Assembly: GCF_901933205.1 (NCBI RefSeq)
Contig: NC_044572.1
Coordinates: 112,542,965-112,606,964, forward strand
Direction: 5' to 3'
Source: Camarhynchus parvulus
Taxonomy: Eukaryota; Chordata; Aves; Passeriformes; Thraupidae
DNA: 64,000 nt
Shown here: one piece after another, positions 21,626 through 36,100 of the stretch
How positions within the stretch are numbered: position 1 is the stretch's first letter
Layout: each line of letters starts with the position of its first letter
Made by a program: the position numbers and the translations under genes
Notes under the pieces: generated by a model
Told to the model about the DNA's origin: nothing
Database searches by the model: none
Seen by the model: only the letters and a program-made list of their open reading frames with translations

Positions 21626-21725
21626 TAATATTATGTAAAGTTTTACTTAATACAGATTTCTTTAGTTGTAAATTTGACTTTACAATACTTGTCTGCTTCT
21701 TTCATTTACAAAACAAAATTATATT
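21626..21725 (+). repeat. Unidentified ~100-bp repeat, copy 2
   Basis: Same orientation as the copy at 19913-20012, 1713 bp away, with about a dozen mismatches and no gap. Either a local duplication or two copies of a dispersed family. Confidence 0.85.
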
Positions 21726-21729
21726 CTGA

Positions 21730-24700
21730 TTTTTTGGGATTGTTTTATTCTTTCTTTAGAAGCACCATTAAAGTATTTTCTGGAAATAAGTTTTACATTT
21801 TTTTTTCATAATTAATTAATAACAGTTCTTGATTCTTGCTGTTTAAAAGATTCACTGAAAATCAACCTCTGGGGTAAAGATTATTAATAACAAACATGAA
21901 AATAAAGTTCCTATTAATATTAAAATACTCTAACATGCATTTATGCCATATATATGTGGAAAAGGTTTTGTTTGATTTGTGCTTCTCAAAAACTGAACAA
22001 TTGGGCTCTTGAAAATAAGACATTAAATTGATATAAATAGGCTGACAACTGCTAGTCAGTTTTGAAAGCTTTGGTGTGTAGCTGTTCTCTCATACACATC
22101 ACTGCAGTACCCTGTCTTTAAAGACCTTTATAATGCTTATGGAAGTGTAATGCTGGGTTTAACAAAATCAGTGTTGCATTGTTTGAAATACAGTAAATGC
22201 AAATGCTTGTCTTGTAGTATACCTTCATTTATTTTCTTTTATCTGTACACCCAACTTTCTGTAATGTTTTTCACTCTCAGAGTGGCCACCTATGGTGGTT
22301 GTTTATCCCAGTGTGTATACCCATGGGCAGGCAGCCTCCCTCTGTAATCCAAACAGAAATTTTCATTTAAACAAACCCAAGTCTGCTGATCCTATCTCAG
22401 CAGGTGTAAATTAAGAAACTTGTGAAATTGATGATGGCTTAGGGGCTTGCAAACTCCAGAGCTAAAATACTTGGCAGGATTGCATTAGGGACTGCTCTAA
22501 TTAACAAAGGACATGCTAAACCAAAATAAGGGTAATTGCTGACAAATCATATTTAACTGGTGTAAAAACATGTTTCAAGATAAGATAAAATGGCATGCCC
22601 TCAATTCAGCAAATAGAAAAATTTATAGTCACTGTAGAACCTTTTAATTTGCAGAACATTTTAATTAGCAGAACGGTTACCTCTACCTTAAAGAAGAGAT
22701 GGTGAATTTTGTGCAGAAAATTAGTATAGGGCCATTGGGAGGAGAGAGAATCAAGAAGCCTATTAGTTTGGCATTTATGGATCAAGTATCATGGTTCTCA
22801 AATTTATAAAATTTGTCTTCCATTTGCCTGACATCCTATTCTTGTATTCAAAGACCTCCCAGGTTAAAATCAGAAGTGTTGGAAAACTATTAAGACAATA
22901 GACTTTAGAAAGCTGAAGCTTTTGTTGATAGGTGCACGAATTATTTCATTTGGTGTTACTTGCAGAAGTCCAAATTAGAAAGAATACTTCTACAAATAAA
23001 ATGTACTTCTGTGAGGAACTGTTAACAGGTGGGATAGTGTAGAAAAATGCAGAGGGGAAAACATTTTTTTTTCTTTAATTCTTGATATCTTGTCTCTGTG
23101 TATGGAGATTTTGGGGCTGAGGGCTATAACCCATGAAATGCTGAAGTCAGTCTAGCTATGTTTATTTTACATGTCTGGGAAGACAGAGAAATTGTAAGGA
23201 ACAGAAAGTCAGGAGTTTTCTCAAAATGTACATCCTATCTTGAGTTTCTGTGCTTCGCCTGCAGTGTGTATCCTTTTTGGTAAAATGGTTTATATGTGGT
23301 AGATAATAAATGGAAACAATGTAATACAGATGAACAGTTATTTTGTGTCATGGCAATTATTTTTACTAACACAGTTACTTCCATCCCATTTGCAGGCATA
23401 CACATAAACACAGACATTTCTATTTTCTTTCTCTGTTTTGCAAGCCCCTTCCCCAAATACTAGATTGGTGTCTGCCCTTCCCATGATAATGGTGTAAAAC
23501 AGAGTCACTTATGTTCAAACTGGGAAACTTTTTCAGTAAATTAACTACTCTGGGTTGTATCTTTAGCAGGATCTCTGCATTTGAGTTCAGCACAGTGGTT
23601 AAACAGCTGATTTTCTGCAAAGCTTGGCCTTCAGGAGGAATTTTTCTGAAGACTTGCTAACTGAGGCCTTCAAAGTCAGATTGTGAGCCCAAATAAAAAC
23701 CCTCAACATAATGGAAGGCTGATGTGAAAGCAGAAGTGCTGTTGGAGCATATTTGAATGTTCCATACCGGTTGATGGGTTGAGCTGGTATTTGATGCCAG
23801 CGGTGATGCAGATTTACAAGTGTTGAGCTGGATAGCTCATGAAGTATTTTAAGTCCAAAGTAGGACTTGCTACTGCTGCACTTTGCTATCTTTTTTTTTT
23901 TTTTTTGGGGAGAAAGGGAATATTTTTACTGCATCATTTGGGTGATAACTGCATTGCACATGTGTGGCACAGTGGAAATCCTGTTTGCTGCTCACTGCCT
24001 AAATGCCCCAGCTCATGGAGTTAAGTGCAATCTTGGCACAGTAGCTCCATGTGATCCCATGTAACCCGTTCCTCTTTGCTGCTGTCCTCAATGCCAGATC
24101 AATTTTGCAGGATTTTCTACAGAATCCTATTTCTCCAACTTATCTTGTCTGCACAAGGACAAATTGCGCTTTGTCTGCAGAATCACGTGGTCTTACCAGG
24201 ATGTAAGAACTGTGGAAAAACACATGTGGGCCTCCTGGAGACTGCTGATGTGCTATGGAAAGGGAAGAGTCAAAGATCCTCAGTTTGTGGCTGCTTTGGT
24301 GATGTTGTGGCCCTGCTGTGAGTTTACACTGTCTTAGATGGCAAGTACAAAACTAGTAACTTTTAGTGATTGAAAAGTGGTATGGAATAGAACAATAATT
24401 TCATTCAGTTGCATTGTTAATAATAATAGAATGAGGGGGGATTGGCATCACTTGCTGATGAGGTAAATATGTTGTTTTTAAAGCAAGTTGTAAACATAGA
24501 AACGCAAGTGTGTGTTTGCAGGGCTGAGGGGAAGCCTGAAAAAACTCAGATTCTTCATTTCCTGGCATAACTTCTTGGGAAAAGATCTGTGGGAATCAGG
24601 GAATTTGCTGTTCTTCTTTACCCGGGTGGAAGAACTGTTCTGTAAGAAAATCCTTCTGCTCAATGTTTGCCCATTCTGTTAAAGAGCTGAGGTGTTTTTA

Positions 24701-27700
24701 GTGTTAATGAAACATGGAACAGTGAGAAAACACTCGGATTCCTTGCAATATAATTAAACACACAATGCCAAAAAAGTTTAGATTTCAGGCTGCTGCTGGG
24801 CCACCTGTCTTGGTTTCCTAACCTTCTGGCCTCTGTCTGCCCTTTAGATGACAGATTAGCTGTGAACATCCTCTATAAAAGGAAATAGTGTTCTATAAAA
24901 TTCACACCAGCGTTTCCAATTTAGTATCACTCAGGACATCCTAAAATAAAATTTGTTTCAAAAATAGGTTGGAGAGGGGATGTCAGGGTTAAAAGCAAAC
25001 AATCTACTGATGTCAGTTAATTCTGTGAGAAAACATGCATGGAAAAGGGATTTAGAGTCTGGTTCAGGTGCAGTAGTTTTTTTGCTGATGGGGAGTAAAG
25101 CAAAGCAAAACAATAATAGCATGTTCTGTGAATCAAGTGTGATAAAGAAGAGTTCCTATAGAGCAAAACAGGAAGTTTAAAAAAGGCCAAACAATTGATC
25201 TTTGAGAACAGGAATGATATTTTAATTTTAACCTTTTTTTTTTTGTTTTGGCTTTAATTAAGAATTTACAAAGTGATGCAAGTCATTACCAGTAAATAGC
25301 ATTTTAATATATTCAACGCACATATGTTCGTACACGAAGGGATATGAAAATATTTTAAATATTTAATTTTCTTTTTGCAAATGAAATATTGGTGGTTTTA
25401 GATGCCTGTACTGTGTAAATCAGGACATTTATTTCATTATTCTACTTATTATCTTCCCAGTATGTTTTCTTTCCCTGAGTTGTACTGCAAAACCTTAGTC
25501 TAAGCTTTTCTAAGAATTTTATTCCAAGAACTCTTTTTTTTTTTTCCCCTTCCATTGTTAAGATTTATCCCTTGGAAATATTACTTTCCAGATCTCATCT
25601 ATAGTTGAGGATGATTTTTTTTTTTTTTTTGGAAGTCTATGCAAAAACAATCAATTGTCTTACATTGTTAGCAGTATTTGGTCAAAAACTGAACTGTACC
25701 TTGACATACAGCCTATCTAGGCATTTGCATCTTGAATACATTTATTTTTACAATGTTATTACCATTTGTCTATTTTAATAAAATAAGACATCCTTATGTA
25801 ATTCATAATTAGATCTCATAAAATCTGATAGTTTATCTGCCATTTAAAAACTGTGTCCTGCAGTGAAAATTACAGTAATATGTAATTGAATAATATATGA
25901 TACAATATATTATGTAAGTCCATCAATTAAAAAGCCCCATATTACTTCAATATTCAGAATAATCTTAGAGTCTTAGATATTTCTCTTCAATATTGGGGAA
26001 AAATGGTTTAACCAACACTTAAGTACTGTCATTGTTAACATTTATCTTCTGAATATTTGGCTTCAACTTTCAGCCTTTGGGTCTTACTGCATCTTTGTTA
26101 CTAGCCTGAAAAACGTTGTACTGCCACTGTTGGCCATCTAAGTTCTTATAGAAAATGATCAAGTCATTGCTTCAGCTCTTCTCTGCTAAGCTGAAAAGAT
26201 TGGATCTCTAAATCCTGCACCATCAAACCTCTAAATCATCCCTGTATGCATTTTTTGATGTAATTGTAGTTGATCAATGTTCTTTTTAACACATTAGCTT
26301 GAAAACAGGTTATGCTTAAAAAAAAACAAAAGAAGGATGCAACACTGCCAAACATGGAGTTAAAGGAACTACTGTGCTCCTGCTTTCTGCTGCTGCTTTG
26401 TAGTCTTAATTTTAAACATTTTAGAATCACAGTGACCCCTCTGGGCACAGAATTCACTGAAACTCCACGATAATTTGACTTTTTTCAGTGTTTCTGATCA
26501 CCAGAGCAGAAGCCATTGACTTTGTTCCTATGCATGACTTTAATTTGCTTATCTTAAAATGAGTTGGGGTTGCTTGTGTCCATGTTACCATGTGATCTTG
26601 ATTGCTCTGAATCAGTGAACTCTACCCTACTTGTTACTTGCCTTTTCCCAGTCTTCACATCTTCCCTAGTGGCTTTTATTTCTTCCAGAAGTGTTAAATT
26701 GGAGGTGGTTTAATGGTTTAAAACCGTTAAAAACATGGTTTATGCCCTGATACCCTGTGGTTATGTCAGTCCAGTGCTTGTAAGCCCGTGCCAGAGCTTT
26801 AGGATGGGAATTACACACCAGCCTGGCTCTGGCTGCCATCTCAGTTAGAGTGATGAGAGCATTGGGTGGAGCAAGCATGAAACTGCTTTAATTTGGGGAT
26901 CTGAACATGCTGCACTGACATTGTTTTTTGCTATCAGCTGGACTTGTAATGACATAAAAAAAAATCTATCAAGCCAGTTCCCATGATGTAATGTAAACGC
27001 ATATAAATCAGCATGTAATTACTGTTAGCTTTCTTATTCCCTTATACTGCTGCTGGCACTGCTTTATTTTAACCAGGATTTTTTAAAGGTTGACAGGTCC
27101 TATAGCATTGAAAATATCTCAGTTATATTTGCTGTTAATGATACAGACTGACTTTCCTTAAGTCTGAGTATTTTGTGGCATCCTCTGACCTGAAAATTGT
27201 GAAGCATTCCTCTACCACTTGCTTTTCTAACACATGGTCCCAACCTGATTGAACAAATACTATCCGAATTTAAAGCTTCATATGGAAGCTTTCTTAAATA
27301 TTTCTGAAAAAAATAGAATTTCATCAGCCTTATTGTATGACTGCATCTGATTTATCATGCATAAAACAGGTTAATGAGCCATTCATTGTACATTTCTTCT
27401 TTGCCCAAATTATCACAGAAAATTTATGATAATACCATTACATTCTCTTTATTCTTGGTTTACTTAAAAATAATTGTCAATCTTTTTACACTGCATTTCT
27501 TTTATGACTTTTATGGGGTTTATGATTTTTTTTATGATTGTAGTTAGTTTTATTCTATGTAAGTTTATTTACTTTTGCAATGATTTTTCTCTCAGATTGT
27601 GGCTTCTTGAGGAATTGTCTCATTTACAAATTATTGTGCTTTAAAAATATTTTCTTGCAGTTATTATCACTAAACTATGTTTAACTTTGTGACACTGACC

Positions 27701-28385
27701 CTTTAAGATAGCTGATACACATATGAATCTCTATGTACTTTTGTGTGCACATGTGTACAGATACATGGGGAGGGCTCTTCTGTGGTGTTTTTGGCAACAT
27801 CAATTATGAAGACTCTGACATGCTTCTTCTGCACCTTTTGTTTGGTCCTTAATTTCTGAAGATAAATTTTGAAGCACTGACATCTGTTTATGCCTGTGAC
27901 CATTAAGCACAGTGTAATGAGTATAATTTTCTATGCAAAAAGCCCCCCAAAACCACCAAACCAAAAAAAAAAAAAAAACCCAAAAAAACCATGGTAAAAC
28001 TCTGGTTATCAAGATCTAGAAATGATAAAACTCATCTTATTGGCTCAGCTTTCATTGTTAGTAATGTCTGCTAATCCCATTTAAGATTTCTGAATGGTCC
28101 CGCAAGGCTCTGTAACCCATCTTTTCCTGACTTTGGTTGCAATTTCACAACTGTCCCTCCTCTTGATTGTGTGTACCTTTTAGAGGAGAATGGATAACAC
28201 CAAAGGAGACCTTTGCATCCTTGATTGGCTCAAGGTTTAGGCAATACCTCAGAGAAAAAATGTTGCTGGGGGTCTCAAACCAAGCTACATAATAAAAAAA
28301 TATTTGACCTTTGAAAAGTCTGAGTGAACTTTACTTAAAACCATGTTCCATTTTTTTTTTTGAATGAGTAGATATCACCCTGTAG
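21730..28385. other. AT-rich gene desert
   Basis: No gene recognised. Contains poly-T runs near 23891-23907, 25540-25550 and 25615-25631, and an A/C-rich run at 27943-27991 similar in texture to 2455-2640. Open frames here are short and lack domains. Confidence 0.5.
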
Positions 28386-28389
28386 TTTG

Positions 28390-28690
28390 ATACGGAGCTG
28401 CACGCTGCTGAAAGCCTTTTCATGTCTGACTGAGATGCAGGATGCGCTGGAAGCAGCATCTCCGCCTTCCCCAGGCTCGGGCACAGCACCGTGGCTCTTT
28501 CCCCGGGAGCGCAGGGAACAGCCCTCCCTCCGCCCGGATCCGGGAGTGAAAACTTCAGCGCTTAGCCTGGCACCCCGCCTGAATCCTGTGCTCGAGGGCA
28601 TGGGAATCTGGCAATTGCCCAGCTGCTTTAGGATCACCGAATACACGATGCTCTGATTCAGCCACATGAGGTAGGCAGAGAACGCGAACA
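28390..28690. promoter_or_regulatory. Isolated CpG-rich patch in the gene desert
   Basis: About 300 bp with close to twenty CpGs, including CCCCGGGAGCGC, CCGCCCGGATCCGGG and GAACGCGAAC, surrounded by AT-rich DNA. Open frames cross it on both strands (about 90-110 codons) but have no recognised domain. GAGGTAGGC near 28670 could serve as a splice donor. It may be a promoter or enhancer, or a young repeat with undecayed CpGs. Confidence 0.35.
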
Positions 28691-28698
28691 GGGAAATT

Positions 28699-28769
28699 TC
28701 TCTACTTGCTTGATTAGGGCATATTACCTACTTGATTCTCTACTTGCTTGATTAGAGCAGTTACCTACC
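28699..28769 (+). repeat. Imperfect tandem duplication, 38-bp period
   Basis: TCTCTACTTGCTTGATTAG occurs at 28699 and again at 28737, each followed by similar TTACCTAC sequence. It lies directly beside the CpG-rich patch. Confidence 0.85.
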
Positions 28770-31700
28770 CAGAACAGCCCAAAAGGCAGAAGGTCTGTAG
28801 TATTTCCATTTCAAGTAGTACGGCTCCTTTGTAAAAGCACAAGAGACCTTGTAGAAACAGTTTGTAAAACAAGGAATAGCAGCTCCTCCTTGGCCACAGA
28901 TGCTTGACCTCTGTATCCCTTTATTAGGCTGGCTGCATTTTCACCTTTATTTACTAACTGCACTTAAACAAGAACAAGGGCACCCTGATGCTGCCTTTTT
29001 GTGTTTGTTTTTTTTTTTTTTTTCTTCTGTCATTGTGTTGCTCTCAGGTATTTGTTGCATCTGTTTCCTGTTAAGGAAGCTTAGTGCTGCCTTTTGTCCA
29101 GCAGGTGGAAGACTTGCTGCAGTATGTGTAGCTCAGCTGCCGGGCTATATATAAACATTTGAAAGAGGATACAGGAGGTTTAACCCATCGAGGCAAGGAG
29201 ATGCTGTTGAATAGACAGTTTCCAATTAACATTTTTTTTCAGTCACTGTGTTAGTCAAGGAGACAGAATGGTAAGAAAGGTGATCTCTGCACCAAAATTT
29301 GAAAACCTGAATTCAGTACCTGAATCCAGGAGATGCCACTTGGGTAAATCCCAGGACTATAATTGGCTGAGAGAGGCCTGCTGGGTTTTGTTCATTGACA
29401 CAATATTCATTGTGTCATCCTAGCTGTAGAATGTAACTCTTGAGTTCGTGGAATACACTTCCCATAAGCACTTGCAGTTGGCAGATTTAGAAAGGCTTTA
29501 TTGAAGTTCAGCGGGAGAGTACCATTAACATTTATCATATTTTCTGATCAGGGAAAATACATTTGAAAACATTGGAGATATCTCTGTCCAGGGAATTCTA
29601 GGGAAGGCCACAGGACTTACTGTGACTGGTGTGCAACTGAGCAGACAAGATATTGCTTCTGAACCTGTGAATACCACCCAGTCTGTTGTGTTGATCTTCT
29701 TAGAGATGCTCTAGAATGTGCCTAGAGATATCTGATACAGGCAGAAAGAGATGTTTAAAGTTGCTTTTAAGAAGTAATCAGCTGTGTGAAGAAATTTATT
29801 TGTATAGATAAGGGTTATTTTAAATAATACGTGATATACATTGTACTTATTAAAGAAATTTATGAAGAAATGAAATAAGATCAGGAAGGAAGGAATTTAT
29901 GAAGAGATGAAATAACCATGAAGCTATTAAAAATCATGATGTGGTTGGTATGAACTAAAGGAAAAATTGAAAAGTTATGTTTTATGTATAAGGTAAGGTC
30001 TTAGTGTTGCACAGAGGACTGGAATAAGAACCAAGAACTAATGGATTTAACAGACCTAATAATACAGATATACTTTTGAGTACCTGGAATATGCTTCAAG
30101 TTGTGATCTTGAGTTTAAGATCTCAATGATTTCCAGTATTCCAATGACTCGGTGGCTTAGAATTAATAACTAGAGACAGCAACATTGTTTTCATCTGGCA
30201 GAGTGCAGTTTTATGGGAGATGAGGATGGTTGTGCTGATTTCAAGTGGATGAACAAATGCTACAGAAGAACAGTATTTCTACTGGGGTAACAATGACATG
30301 TTGAGTGTTTTGAGAGGTCCCTTTAGAGAAAGGGGGAGACAAAGATGATGTGTTTCTGTTAGACTGATGACATTGGCTGAAATTGTAGGAATCTGGCAAA
30401 GGTAGGGTGTGAAATTTGATCATGACTCAAGAAAACAAACGCACTTGTTTGCCAAGCATGAGTACTTTTATCAAAGGTATTCAGCCCTTACTCCTAAGAA
30501 AATTCAGATGGAAGATGAATGAGTTACCCTACTGAATATCATAGCTGCAAGGCAGTTTTTTTTCATATATTTTTTTTCTAGTTGCACAAATGGTGATCTA
30601 GCTCTTCAGTGATTTTCTATATAAAACTATTACCACTTTCATGCTGCTGTTTGCTTACCAAAAATTTAATATTTTGGTTATTTAGAATTCAGTGTCCTGG
30701 GGTTGCAAAAAATGCTACAACTGTGTAACAGGAAAAGAAACATATTAGCAGTAGACTACTAAAAGATACTCCCAACACTTATTACAATTCATGATGTAAA
30801 TGCTGTGATAGACACGTAATGTTCTTTCTTCAGGTGAATTATTGCATATTTTCAACTCTGTTTGACTTGAAAAGATAGTTATTTGTAAGTCTCTGTTTAC
30901 AATATGATAATCTATGGATGAGCAAGATATTCTGCCTGGGCAGCCCCTCTGCAACTTGAGTCTCACAGCTGTGATACTGAACTCACAAGAAGGCTGAATG
31001 GCTCACAAGGGATGAGAGCAGTGCCTCTGCTAGTTTTGTTGCTAAGAATGAGAATTTAAGGCCTAATGAAAGGCATTAGGGAATGAAACTTGCTGCTTCC
31101 CACGTCTCATTGAAGCAATTCAAGTGTGTGTTACATGATTTATAATGTTTGCATACAGAGAGAAGTGTGCAACCATTGCAGATAATTGTAGTGAAGTGAT
31201 AGGTATGCTTTTCTTTTAATAACAAAATATTGTGAAACAGCCATTTTATTTCACATGTCAGAGATGAACTTATCTGTGAGGTGAGAAACACTATTCAGGC
31301 AAAGCCTAAAGCCTTTCTGGTATTTGTTTTTGGAAGTTCTATGGACTTACCTACAACCATGAAAGATGATCTGTGTTTTAGAGAAAATGTTTCTGTGCAG
31401 TGACAGTGAGCTGGGATCCCAGCTCTGCACTTTCTTAGATGAATAAGCCTAGTCTTGTGCCAGACTCATGGAAATCACTTGGTAAGATTCTAGAGTCAGA
31501 ACATACTTTTTTTCCTTTGCTTGCCTTGGCACAAAGCTTTAAGGATGTGTCATTGAGAGCTGTGATACAGATTTCAGCAAAGGGGGAAGAATAGAGCATT
31601 CAGATCAGCATTTTTTGTCCAGCTACTTATTTCCTCTGAAGCAAAGAGCATGAAGTAGAAGCAGTTATTCTGACAACAGGGATGTCCTCTCTTAAGACAT

Positions 31701-32895
31701 TGGTAATACAGTAACCCCTTGTTCCCCCAATAATTAAGTCAGATGTTTTCTCTGTGCCTGCTCTCTGCTCCTGCCATTGGTTAGGTTGAAGAGTGGCATC
31801 AACAGAGGAATTCTGTGTTGTTTTAAGCCCCGTGCTTCACTGTGGCGCCAAGTCAAGTGCCCTGATGGAGTTCAGTGTCTTCTAGACCATTTGACCTGTT
31901 TTAAAAATTGATGTGATACAAAAGCCCTAATTTAGGGAGCAGCAGAGTACTTGACAGCAGATTTGTGTGAGTTCAGTATTCTGCCTTCTCTCTTAGTTGT
32001 TCTTCAACTAGTCCAGTACATTCTGCTGCTTATATTATCAATGTATCATTAACGAGGAGAAAGAAGAGGAACATTTTGGATTCATTATTTCAATGAAAAA
32101 AGCTTATGCTTGTTTTGCTGCTGGACATATGCCTGTAACTGGAAGTTTGTATGGCATCTTATTGATCCCACTAACTCAAAAAAGAAGGTGATATGTAGGA
32201 TCTTTACTACTTAGTGCACAGAAACACAGCATATCATAGAGGCAATGGTAATATTAATTTTAAAGCCTTTATAAATCTGCATGTAACTTTTTGCCACCAG
32301 CTTTGTTCTAAAGATTGATAAAACATGCCTAGTTTCATGCAACTTGAAATCATGAATCTAAGTATTTTTGGTTTGGGTGTTATTCTCTTTTAGAAACAGA
32401 TTTTCTTCCCTGTTCTAGAAGTTTGTACTGTATGGACCTGTCTTAATTTTTGTCTTCTTTCTACTTTCATTGTGGTGTAGCATAATCAACACATTTATTT
32501 TTGGTAGAGTACTTTTCCAGGACTGTAGAAACAGTCTGTCCTGTATAGCTGCCTACGCTGGTGAGTGAGCCAGAAAACCTTTTAAATAAACAAAAAAAAC
32601 AACTGCACAGTTTAACAGGGCATATGTTAATTAACCATAATTGTAGTCAAATAGCCTTTCTGCTCATGTTCATCTGCCTTCATCTTTCTCACACTTGAAA
32701 TACTGGAAGTGGCAAAGATTTGAGGTGTAGTGTCTGACAGGCAATAGCATCACTGAGCTTGTGTACTTCAGTGCTGGCTTTTACAGGAATTGCACAACTG
32801 AGGCCATTATGCCATTCATTGATTTTCTGTAGCAAGACAGTGCTGTAGCTGTCCCAGTAGATTGAACAGATTATCTGTTTAGTTACTTATGAATG
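28770..32895. other. AT-rich gene desert
   Basis: No gene or named repeat recognised. A T run lies at 29009-29023. Confidence 0.5.
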
Positions 32896-32896
32896 T

Positions 32897-33145
32897 CAGG
32901 GTGTGACCCAGGCAGGTGGCTTCCTGAGGCCCTGCCCTCTGGAGCTGCGCAGTGTCCCCAGGCAGTCCCTGGCCAGGAGTGGGGCAGCCCTGGGGATCAG
33001 GCACCTCCCTGGGCATGGAGACCAGCCCTGCTCCAGCCCCACTGGCTCTGACAGCCCCAGGAGTGGATGTGGGTGCTGAGACCTGGGCAGGGTGTGGGTC
33101 CTGGGTGAAGCTGGTCAGGGCCAGGGAGCCCTTTTAGGGCCATCA
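32897..33145. other. GC-rich, CpG-poor segment of unknown nature
   Basis: About 250 bp rich in CCTGG, CCCCAG and GGGTG but with hardly any CpG, in AT-rich DNA. A 61-codon frame at 32952-33137 has no recognisable domain. CpG depletion suggests an old methylated insertion rather than an active promoter. Family not identified. Confidence 0.4.
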
Positions 33146-33179
33146 AAGCCCCAGCATTGGCTTGGCAGTACTTGATTCT

Positions 33180-36100
33180 TTATAATTTTTGAGTTTAGTG
33201 CTGTCATTGTTTCCAGGAGACACCCTGTTAAAAAGGCATGGGAAGAATTCAAAACCATCTGGCAGTTTTGGAATATGGAAAAACACAGAGCAGTTCACTA
33301 CATTTTTGGTAAAAGGCACAGGTTTCTTCTGGAGGAAAACAGCTGCTGTATGAGACTTGCATCCTGATTGCAAGAGATAATTTGAAAGGTGTTAGAAGTG
33401 CCACTGAATTTTTTATCTTCTGCCATTTTGGAGTTCACTCCTGCAAACAGGTACGACTTCATATACTATTTACTAGAATGCAGGGCATAAACAGGATGTT
33501 TTCTGCATCAACTGCTAAGTGGGAAGTGCTTGGGGGCTAAAGTCTAGCAGGGGGATGAGAAACTTGATTTATGTACATCCTCGAATTTTTAGCAGTTAAA
33601 CTGGTGCAATTGTGCTTGAAAATCTTCTCTTCAGTTGAAATTAAAGAATACAAATCCAGGGTATTTTTTTCTAATATCAACTGACTCTAACTTGAGGCAG
33701 CAGGCATTAATTTAAGAATACCTTTTACAAGGTGTAACTAGAAATTAACAGAAAGATGGCTGAAAGGATATTTTTGTTAATTTGGTTCATTGAAACAGAA
33801 ACATTCTCTATGATAATGGAATTTCAGTGAACGTCTGGAAAAAGTATTTGTGTCATTTTTCCATACATACATTTATTCTTGGCAAAATCTGTTTACAGAT
33901 TTTGAACACAGTTCTTCATGCCAGCAGAGTACTTGGGGTTTGAACACACTATGCCCACTCTAATTAAAGTGAAATTTGCACTGAAGACTTCTTGTTTCTT
34001 CTGTGGCTAAGTAGTTGTCTCTTGGCAAAGAATATTGATTTGGTGCATCAGTAGACTGGCAAATAACTCCTCTTTTACCTTAATACCAAATGTTATATTT
34101 TCATTCTATCTTTATTTTGCTTTCATTCTTGTTTTTTCTTTGCATTCTGTTGGCATTTACCTCTTTACATCAACAGTGAAGATAACGGCAAGGAGTAATT
34201 TGTTTTCTGACGGTATAGAATATTTCCTTTTTTCCTTTTAATTATTTATGTTCTATTTCTGTTATGTTTTCTTATGACTTTTTGTATGGATTACTTCAAG
34301 ATGTGCTTGCTACATGGTAAGACCATATAGGGAGGCTACAAGGGATATTTCTAGAGGCAAATCATGCCACCACAGGGTGCTATTTGGCACAGGTGGCATT
34401 ACAAAGATTGCTGCTTCTTTGAGATCTTATTGAAAACAGACTTTGATGGGGTGGTCAGTGACAGGACCTCGTTCTAGGTGCTGGACACAGACTTTTCTTT
34501 GGTAACACACAAAGAGAGGTAGAACTTTCCAGACTTCCCTTTCGTTAGGGCATGGATATTACACTGTACATTGGTCTGTGTCAACAGATGGAGCAGGACC
34601 TTCAGGCGTTCTGCAGTTTCCTCACTACAGATGGAGAATCACTCCTGGCAGAGTCTGTCTAGCTTGTAGCTAGAATACTATGTCATTTTAGGACCCCAGT
34701 ACAAAAAAAGACAACAATAAACTGGGGTGTGTTCATGAAGGGCCACTGAGGCAGCTGGAGAGCCTGTTTCATGTGACTTCACTGGGACAGTGTGTTTAGG
34801 GAGGAAAGGTCTCAATACTGATTTTCCTACAGCGCAGGAGAAACACAAAGCCCTCTGACAGAGCAAAGAGCCTTGTTTCCCTGGGCAACAAAATGAACCA
34901 TGAGATTCTGCCCTTAGTGTAGCTGTGGGACTCAAGTATGTGAGACCACACCTTAAATTCTGGGTAAAATCTCAGTGCAGATAGATTGCACTCCTCCCCC
35001 AATGGTGACCTCTCTGCAGGACCATTTCTATTACAGGACTCTCAGACCATTAAGAGGATTTTGTATTTATATCTTTATAACTGTTGTAAAAAATTAGCCC
35101 TGATGTCATTAGGGATGAGAAGCTCTCTTTCACCTCCGGGTGGCAATGCTTAACAATGCTTCCGTTTGCTTTAAAGGTCTCTGTAGAAACTGTCCATGGC
35201 ACGTTCCACAACTACAGTAGCTGGTATCACCATGCACAGCAGAAAACCTGGTAAGTGAGGCAAGCTTCTGATCACAAACCACAGACACAGAGGAAGCTCA
35301 AGGGTTTTGTCACTTTGCCTCCATTTTCCATTTATCACAATTTCAGATTGCTGTTTGTCTGAACACATATTATTAGTATTCTGATTGTTTTTCTGTATGT
35401 TACCTGATAAAGGTTTTAGTACAGTTTTTACATGCCCTGTTTATATGAAGTTATGCTCACCTGCTGATAAATGATCAAGGGGGAATCACACCTGGTAATA
35501 CCATTCTGATCATCTGTCTGTTCCAGACAAATACTGTGATTATATGTTCTTACACAAATCAAATATTATACACTTCCATTGTCAGGGAAAGTCAAGAGTT
35601 CCATCTCCAAGCTTCTTAGAAGTCATAATGGACCATCTGAAAGAAAAAACACGATATTAAAAAGAACTTCAGGTTTTCACTTTATTTGTATCTGGCTTGC
35701 AAGTTGTCAGGGCACTGCTGGGTTAGTCTCTTCAGAACTGCCCATATGACTACAATAAGTGGAGATACAGTTATTCTCAATGAAAGCTGAGAATCTCACT
35801 TTTCCTGGTATTTTAAGGAAGGTAACATGGGCTGTGAAAACCACAAGAGAACTGAGACCATTGGTTGTGTTTCCTAAACACAAGCTGTACAGATATTTTC
35901 ACCTTTTACACCTTGGCTTTCATAATCCCATCTCAACAGCAGGTTCTCTCTTTAAATGAGAGAAAAGTTTAGGGCAGATGCAGAGCTGTGGTGTTCCCTA
36001 GACTGTGCAGTAATTTACTTAGGTTGAGGAGAGGCTACTTCATTCCTGCATTTGAAACAGTCTGTCACTGATCTGTTGATGAAATGTGAAGGTGGGACGT

